From: Phalacrocorax aristotelis
Lineage: Eukaryota > Chordata > Aves > Suliformes > Phalacrocoracidae
Assembly: GCF_949628215.1 (NCBI RefSeq)
Contig: NC_134281.1
Coordinates: 43,544,512 to 43,608,511 of the forward strand
Reading direction: 5' to 3'
DNA length: 64,000 nt
Shown: positions 57,851 through 64,000 of the stretch, one piece after another
Layout: every line of letters begins with the position of its first letter
Position numbering within the stretch: position 1 is the first letter of the stretch
Program-made: the position numbers and the translations under genes
The notes under the pieces: model-generated
What the model was told of the DNA's origin: nothing
Seen by the model: only the letters and a program-made list of their open reading frames with translations
The model's database searches: none

Positions 57851-60650
57851 ACTTTATAGCCATGTACTGCTTCACATCTTTCAGAGTTAATACACAGTAG
57901 TTCAGAATTGAAGAGCTGCCCAATGGAGGATCCTTCCCTCCTGCTTTGGCACTAAGTTACAGGTCACTAGGTTACAGGACTTTCTCTTTCAAACATTCAC
58001 TGAAGGACTCTGACACAGCTGAGCCGTGTGAATTTCTTCCAGCAGAGGACAGCACTTCTTCCAGCTGTGCTCAGTGGGTTACTGCTTACCTGGACGTGGG
58101 GTGTGAAGAAAGCTTGTATGACTTGATGTTCTGGTGTCTACAGAAAGCACCTGTCTTAACCACAAAGGCTCTAAATAAATACAAAAATAAATTTCACCAT
58201 ATCAGATGATACTCCTTTTAACAGCACTGACCTCATCAATCTTTCTTTTGCTCAGATATTTTTTACATATTCCTCCCTCCTAATGACAGCTTTTCAGTTT
58301 CAGATACTTTTATATTTTCCTCCCTTTTAATGACACACTTTGAGTTCTTCCTTTTTAGTGGGCAAATTAGAGCCAAACCTCTGCTCCTGTCTCTTTTTCT
58401 GAGAAGACAAGATTCATCACTCAGGATTTCTTGACCCTCTGAGGAGAGAAGCTGATCTTTCTTCCCAGCTCTGTGGGAATCCCTGATGCCAAGATACACT
58501 TCACTGAGAAATCGATATAAATAAAAACCAGTGAAATGTCTTTGTTGTGAAGCAACCTCTTTGCATTGCTGGTGAGCTCATGCAAAGGGTACATCCCAAT
58601 CGCCAGCCTAACTGAGCAAGTAGCAATACCATTGATTCAGAGTCCATCTTACTTCACATCCTCTTCTGCACATCGATTCACCCTTATTCCCCTTCTCAGC
58701 CTGTCCCCTTTGGTCAATTGATTAATCATCAGTATTATTCACCAAAGGCAGCTACAATTAAACAGACATTAGATGACTTCCCCTCACATTTAATAATACT
58801 GAGCTCAATCAGACACCTGAAACTTTGCCTTCCTCAAAAAATTTTAACCCATAGCCAGTTGAAATAAAATGCTGTAAATTTGGTAGAGAAATTGATCATT
58901 AAGAGGAAGAAATAGGCAAAGATTTAGACTCAGAACCTCCAAAGAATGAGCCTGTAGGTTAGGTTTTTGTCCAGAGCAGCTTTTTAGTTCTTGGAATCCC
59001 TTTTTATTTAACATTGTAGTGTTACATAGTATATCATTGTATAATACAAGCACAATCTTAATCACATCACCCACAGCCTCTGTATTTGCAAATCATGGTG
59101 TCAGCACACATGACAGCATTTATTTTAATATCAGAAGCCTATGCAAAAGTGACTTCAGCTTAAAAAACATATTTAAGCTAGCTTCAAACTAACTAGCCCT
59201 TTCCAGTTAGTGACATACATTAGTAGGAAAGTCAGCACCTGCCACAAAACCCTGCTGAGAAGCTGGATGGTTGGACATTTTGTTAAGTGCTGACTTTCAT
59301 CATTTTGCACCGTCGTGCTGTTGAGAGTTCATCTATGAGCTGCTGTAACTGAGATGTGTGTGGATCTCAGAGCAGTCCAAAAGAAATGTCTTATAATGTA
59401 AAGGATCTAGTTCATATAGGGACAGAAGTGTGTTTTATGGAACAAAGAGGAGAAAATATCCATGTGAAGTCTGAAAATCTGTCAGAGGGGTGGCTGTAAA
59501 CCAGAGGCATCAGCCCTACAGCTCCTTTATCCTGAACAGGGCAGCATTAACTGGCACAGACTCCCCAGATAACCTTGTTTCATTTTGTGGGCTTCCCCTG
59601 CACCTGTCTCATCATACTTCTCAAGGCTGATCAAGGTTTAGTTGCCTGTCTTTCTTCCCTCCATGGGCACCAACCACATGAGTTTCTCCAGCGGGGAGTA
59701 CTGATCAGTTCAGCCACAGGTTGATGTAGTGCTCTGTGAAGGGAGGCCCCTGTCTTACATTTGCATAGAAATAAGTACAATATCTCAAGCCTTGACTTTG
59801 CACTAATTCATGTCTAGATTATAAAATGCTGCTGAACTACTACCCTCTGCTCACTGTGAAATGGAGGTATTTTACCTTTGCTTAGGTGCAAATGGATATG
59901 TAAGGCGAGGGCAGTGAAAGAGGAAACCCATTTTGTTCTCAGAGTGTATTTGAGCCCCCTGATGCTTCCACAGACTGTTGCAGGTACATTGCTCAACGCA
60001 AAACAGTAAAGCCACTAGTCCTCTGCAGATGCTGAAATTCTGCCTGTTTTACTGTAGGGTAGGATTTATTTGTTAAACTGTGTAGTCAATTGATACTAAA
60101 ATACTTGAATGAACTCAGAGAAATGGAAAGAAAAACAAATTATAGATGTGAAGCAATAGAAAGACTTGTCATTATCATAGCCTGGTGAAAGTTTCTTTTC
60201 TTGTATGCATTCATCATCTAAAGACTCACTGTTTTTATAAATTTCCTGCCTGGCAAGTTTTCCATCCACAGATTTCTAAGAGGGTTGAAGCCCTAGAACA
60301 TATATTTAGTGCCTGCTGACAGGTCACTAATTATGGCTTGATTAATCACAGCAGTGCCTGCACCTGTCTGTGCAAAACATCTTCATTTTTGCTTTGTGAC
60401 CCGTGCAGGATCTGGGAACGCATGTAACAATGGCTATGGAAGCAACCAGCTTTGTTTTCTTCCCTGCTGTCAGTTCCGCTTCTGTTCTGACCAGAACAAA
60501 TTATTTCTGTTTTGTGGGAACTGGGGGCTTCTTCCTTTGATGATATTTCTGGAGAGGCTGGTATGCACTTGGAAGCTTTTCTCAGGAACTGAAAAGGGCT
60601 AAAACTTGGTTGCATTAAGAGTTAATTTTTATATGCCATTCCTTGCACAG

Positions 60651-60743
60651 AAATGGATTCCCATCAACCGCAGTTACATCAATGGGAAGGTTCATGGGAT
60701 TTCCCCTAGATATGGATAAAATGCCTTTGTCTTTGGAAAGCCA
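60651..60743 (+). other. Exon-like block
   Basis: The acceptor CATTCCTTGCACAG (ends 60650) and donor CCA|GTAAGT bound 93 nt with one open frame (30 codons). The block includes TCCCATCAACCGCAGTTACA and TCAATGGGAA, which may instead belong to an old palindromic repeat. Low confidence as an exon. Confidence 0.15.
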
Positions 60744-62399
60744 GTAAGTACACTAGAAAATCTCATAGGTCTTGAATTGCTGCAGGCTTATAGGGATACG
60801 CAGAACTGTGGCTTTCACTGGGGTTCCTTTTTGAACAAATGCAGTAGATTTTTTTCCATTTGCTTTATTTTGGAAAAGTCGTGAGGAACCGTTAAGGGCA
60901 GAACAGGCTTTTTTCTAGGGTGTAGGATGGGGTAGTTTGCACAGGATTCAGTTCAATGCCCTGAATACGGAGAAGGAATTCGCAGGGCACTTGAGGGGAA
61001 TGTGAGACTCCAAGCCATTTCCTACTGGGAAATACAAAGAGCACAGAGAATCCAGTGAACTGGCTGTGTTGGGAAGGGACTCAAAGGAGAGGTTAGAGAA
61101 TGGTTTTTTGCAGAGGGTCCTTTTTATTTTTCAGAGAAAGACTGAAAAATGAGAGACACTTGGAAGGGATCCAGACAGAACTGAGAAAAAAGTCTTTTTT
61201 ATACCATTGAGATGAAAAGGCCCAACTGAAACTACTCTTAGCAAGGAATGGGAGCAAAACACATCAGCTTTCATCTAACGGGCTGAGGATTTGCTTTTCA
61301 ATTTGGCAACCAGGGAGTAAATCTGGAGGAAATAAATTGGTGTGGATCAAACCAAAGTAGATCTAATGTTTTTCATCCTGAAGTGAAAACCAGGAAGTTA
61401 ATGAGTACATTACAAAGCATTCACTTTGACCTTGGAATAAAATGTTTTATTTTCAGGATCTTGTAAAAATAGCCAAAGAAATGAAAGGTTTGACTGACCA
61501 AACAGGAGTAGCTAGAGCATGTCCCTTTTAACCTACATTTTTGAGACCCAGTCTGCCTGCTCCAAGAAAAAAAAGGGGTGTCATTCTGTATACCTTGCCT
61601 CATGCTAGAGATCTGCTCTTGGAAGGGATGCCTACTGTGGCTTTTGTTGATGCTAACATTCCCAGGGATGGTGCTGGACCCCATCTTTTGACTCAGATGC
61701 ACGCTAAATATTTCCCCGCCCTTTCCCACACAAGAATGCCATGATAGAATGCTCATATTTAAACACAAATTTGGATACACATGGAATTACGCCAAGCACC
61801 TGCAGCTCTACAGCTAGAAAAGTCTCAGTGCGTTGTTACCTTCATTTTGCAGGAGCAAAGAACAATTCTTGCAATAAAACTTACCTGCCAGCATTACATT
61901 TGCTTCCAGACAACATGGGCTGTCATACTTCAGGAAAGGATTTCTGGAGATAGTAAATATCTCCATCTAACACACACTTCAAAAATAAACTTTCTTTTGT
62001 AGTGCCTTTTCTATTTTGGACAGACAGAGGCACATTGTTATTTGGAATCTGTGAAGCACAGAGAATGTGCTCTGTATAGCATGAGGCATGGATGCCAGGA
62101 TTGCCCCAGCTGGCAAACTGAAGGAACACAAAGGAATATAGGAGAAGGGAGGCTCTCTGTGTAGGCAGAGCTGTAGAAAGTTGTTACAAGAGAAGTCTAT
62201 GAAACAATATACTGAAGGAGTACCAAGTTCTGACTGATGGGCTGGAGGGGAAACGTCACAGATCTTAAACAGCCTGGAGGGAGGAGGGGAGGAGGCCGTA
62301 GTTGTAGAAGAGTAAAGTTATGAAGATGAAAAGGGCATAGGCAAAGTTTGAGTTGATATGACTGAAAGAAAGGGTCAAATATTATGGAGAAGAGTTCAC

Positions 62400-62880
62400 T
62401 AAATCTTGTCAGCTTGTGTGTAAGAAGGAGGTGGCAGAAGAATAAAAGGTAGTGCTGACATTGCTAACCTGGGAGAAGGGGAGGGACGCAGGGAGGGAGG
62501 AGAAATTAAAAAAATAATGGAGAAAGGCAGGAAGGGGGAGGGTGGAGAATATAAGAAATAAGGTGCTCAATTTTGTCCAAATTGCCCTTGAGCTGGCAGG
62601 GGGGTTATGCTGGATGATGTGCTGAAGAGATTTATGTGTATGGGGTAGGGTTGGAAAGGCAGATTTGTGAGTTGTCAGCATAGAGTTGATAGTGGAAGAG
62701 CAAGAGAGAGCCATGAGACTGAGCACAGATGGGAAGAGAAAAAGCCCAGGCCAGACTCTGGGAGATTTCCAAGGAGGAGGAATGATCTACATCACCAGAA
62801 AAGTCACCAGAGAGCAGGATGTTCACCAGGAAGCAAAGAGCAGGAGGGACTCAGAGCCTAGTTAAGAAATGGCTTGTGAG
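62400..62880 (-). mobile_element. L2/CR1-clade LINE reverse-transcriptase fragment
   Basis: The minus-strand translation contains LYADNSQICLS, the reverse-transcriptase catalytic motif (YADDTQIYLS in intact relatives, here YADN). It is preceded by a degenerate SLAWAFSLPICAQSHG that aligns with the SVLGPLLFSIY...SHG segment. The frame breaks up towards 62400 into Pro/Ser-rich sequence with stops. The active-site change and stops mean it is inactive. The + strand copy is strongly purine-rich as a result. Confidence 0.7.
62471..62497 (+). other. G-quadruplex motif
   Basis: Five G-runs (GGG, GGGG, GGG, GGG, GGG) with loops of 1-5 nt, inside the purine-rich LINE relic. Confidence 0.6.
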
Positions 62881-64000
62881 TTTGGTGTATAGAGGGAGCA
62901 TGAACATTTAGAAGTTAATTTTGTGAGAATGAATCAGTCTTCTAGTTATTACTAATTAGTTTTATATGACAAGGGTTTGAGAGACTTTGGGTAGCAGTTA
63001 GAGTTCATGGATTGCTGTCTAGGCTGGAGTAACCCAGAGGAAACCTGTACCTCAAGTCAGGGAAGGACAAAAAGGAAGAACAGCAGAGGCAGCATGAATA
63101 AAAACCCAGAAGAAGACAGACTATGGTCTCTCACTGCAGGCCTCCTCCATTTCTAGTGGCAGTGACATTTAGACACCACAGTGATGGATGTTTGCTGACT
63201 GTCTGAAATACACACATCCATGGGGTGTTTGCAATGAGTTATGGTCACCTTGTTCTCTCCTAGGCCTGAAGAGTTATCACCTAGTGCAGAAGTATGGGCA
63301 TGACAACCAGGGAACCAAATTATCTGGCGGAGTTTATTAGTCACAGCTCAGGAGTGCAGAGTAGTCACAGTTTACAGCTCGGTTTATTGGCTCTTGCAGG
63401 GCACCAACTCCAAATGCAGGAGTCTCTCCAGCTCCACTTCCTGTGGGCATCTGCCCAACCTTTTCGTGACAGCATGGGATCTCTCCTCTGTCCGTGCAAA
63501 TCATGGATATGCCACGTGCTTAGGTGAAGGCAGGTGTTAAAAAATGCATTGTAGAATCTGTGTTCCTTAAGTCTTGGAGTATGTCTCGGTGTCCTTTTCA
63601 GACCCGGGGAATGTAAAGCTGCACAGTGGCCAGAGGGTGTTCTGCTTTTAGGTCTGTCCAGCGTTTCTTGCTGCTGCACTGTTGGGGTGCAGCTGTGCTT
63701 TGATGTAGGCTTTCAGCTCTGGTGCCTGAATGGGAGTGGCAGGGCTATGACCCTTTTGATGCTCATGCTTCGTAAATGAGCAACACAGGCTACGGGCCTG
63801 TGGACTGGGCAAGGAATGGAGGAGACAGGGCTCTTGGGACCTGACCTCACCTTGCTCCCAGACAGGGGTCCTACCCTGATTTATTTGTCTTCCACTGGGT
63901 TTCAGACAAGCTCTAAGAAGGTTTAAGAGCTCAGCCTATGAGGATGTTGTCCTGCTAATGGACTCCTCTATAAACTCTTCTCTAACCCAGGCATCTTTCC
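62881..64000. other. Non-coding right end
   Basis: Slightly GC-richer than the middle of the window. The open frame on the minus strand at 63365-63679 and the one at 63294-63527 have no recognisable domain or splice context. Nothing is supported. Confidence 0.65.

Larger units (their letters stand above)
57086..62399. other. Non-coding stretch
   Basis: No gene is supported. Contains a MIR-like relic (57770-57850) and an exon-like block (60651-60743). Other open frames are short and domain-free. Confidence 0.7.

Noticed and set aside
62409..62726. Minus-strand 105-codon open frame
   Set aside because: It is out of frame within the LINE reverse-transcriptase relic and reflects its pyrimidine-rich sequence, not a gene.

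Overview
This is one window of a bird nuclear genome. A CpG-rich promoter sits at the left edge. It is followed by a multi-exon vertebrate gene with canonical GT-AG introns, and then by about 44 kb of AT-rich DNA without a recognisable coding gene. The bird assignment rests on a well-preserved CR1 LINE 3' end at about 55.68-55.82 kb, ending in the typical TTCTATGATT motif. It is also supported by an LTR-like fragment at about 5.09-5.23 kb that I recall as common in neoavian genomes, and by the low overall repeat load. || Positions 1 to about 19,640 hold OMA1, the mitochondrial inner-membrane zinc metalloprotease, complete on the + strand. I read a noncoding first exon in the CpG island and eight coding exons: 1297-1805, 2230-2458, 3511-3684, 3780-3887, 5722-5850, 9592-9666, 11554-11703 and 19191-19409. 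They join without a frame break into 1593 nt (530 residues plus stop). The zinc site HEIAH, the EAEAD third-ligand motif, the STHPSH segment, a single membrane span and a cysteine pair are all present. An in-frame stop 18 nt before the ATG fixes the start. A poly(A) signal lies at 19614. || Positions 19.64-64 kb have no gene I can support. In other vertebrates OMA1 is followed in the same orientation by DAB1, whose long 5' noncoding region reaches towards OMA1. This interval is therefore probably OMA1-DAB1 intergenic or DAB1 5' intronic sequence, which is an inference from synteny only. What can be seen is old repeat debris: several MIR-like (amniote CORE-SINE) relics, a tRNA-derived SINE at 56.8-57.1 kb, L2/CR1-type reverse-transcriptase fragments at 30.0 and 62.4-62.9 kb, two CR1 3' ends at 54.9-55.8 kb, palindromic elements at 39.2 and 43.7 kb, a pure 17-unit ATTTT array at 50.75 kb, and scattered G-quadruplex-capable tracts. 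|| No dramatic new system is evident. The best leads are exon-like blocks that no known gene explains. These are antisense blocks inside OMA1 introns 5 and 8, a possible alternative terminal exon of OMA1 that would remove the third zinc ligand, and an orphan exon at 56.65 kb. Others are a strong-context upstream ATG overlapping a YY1 motif in the promoter, and the ATTTT array in the presumed DAB1 5' region.
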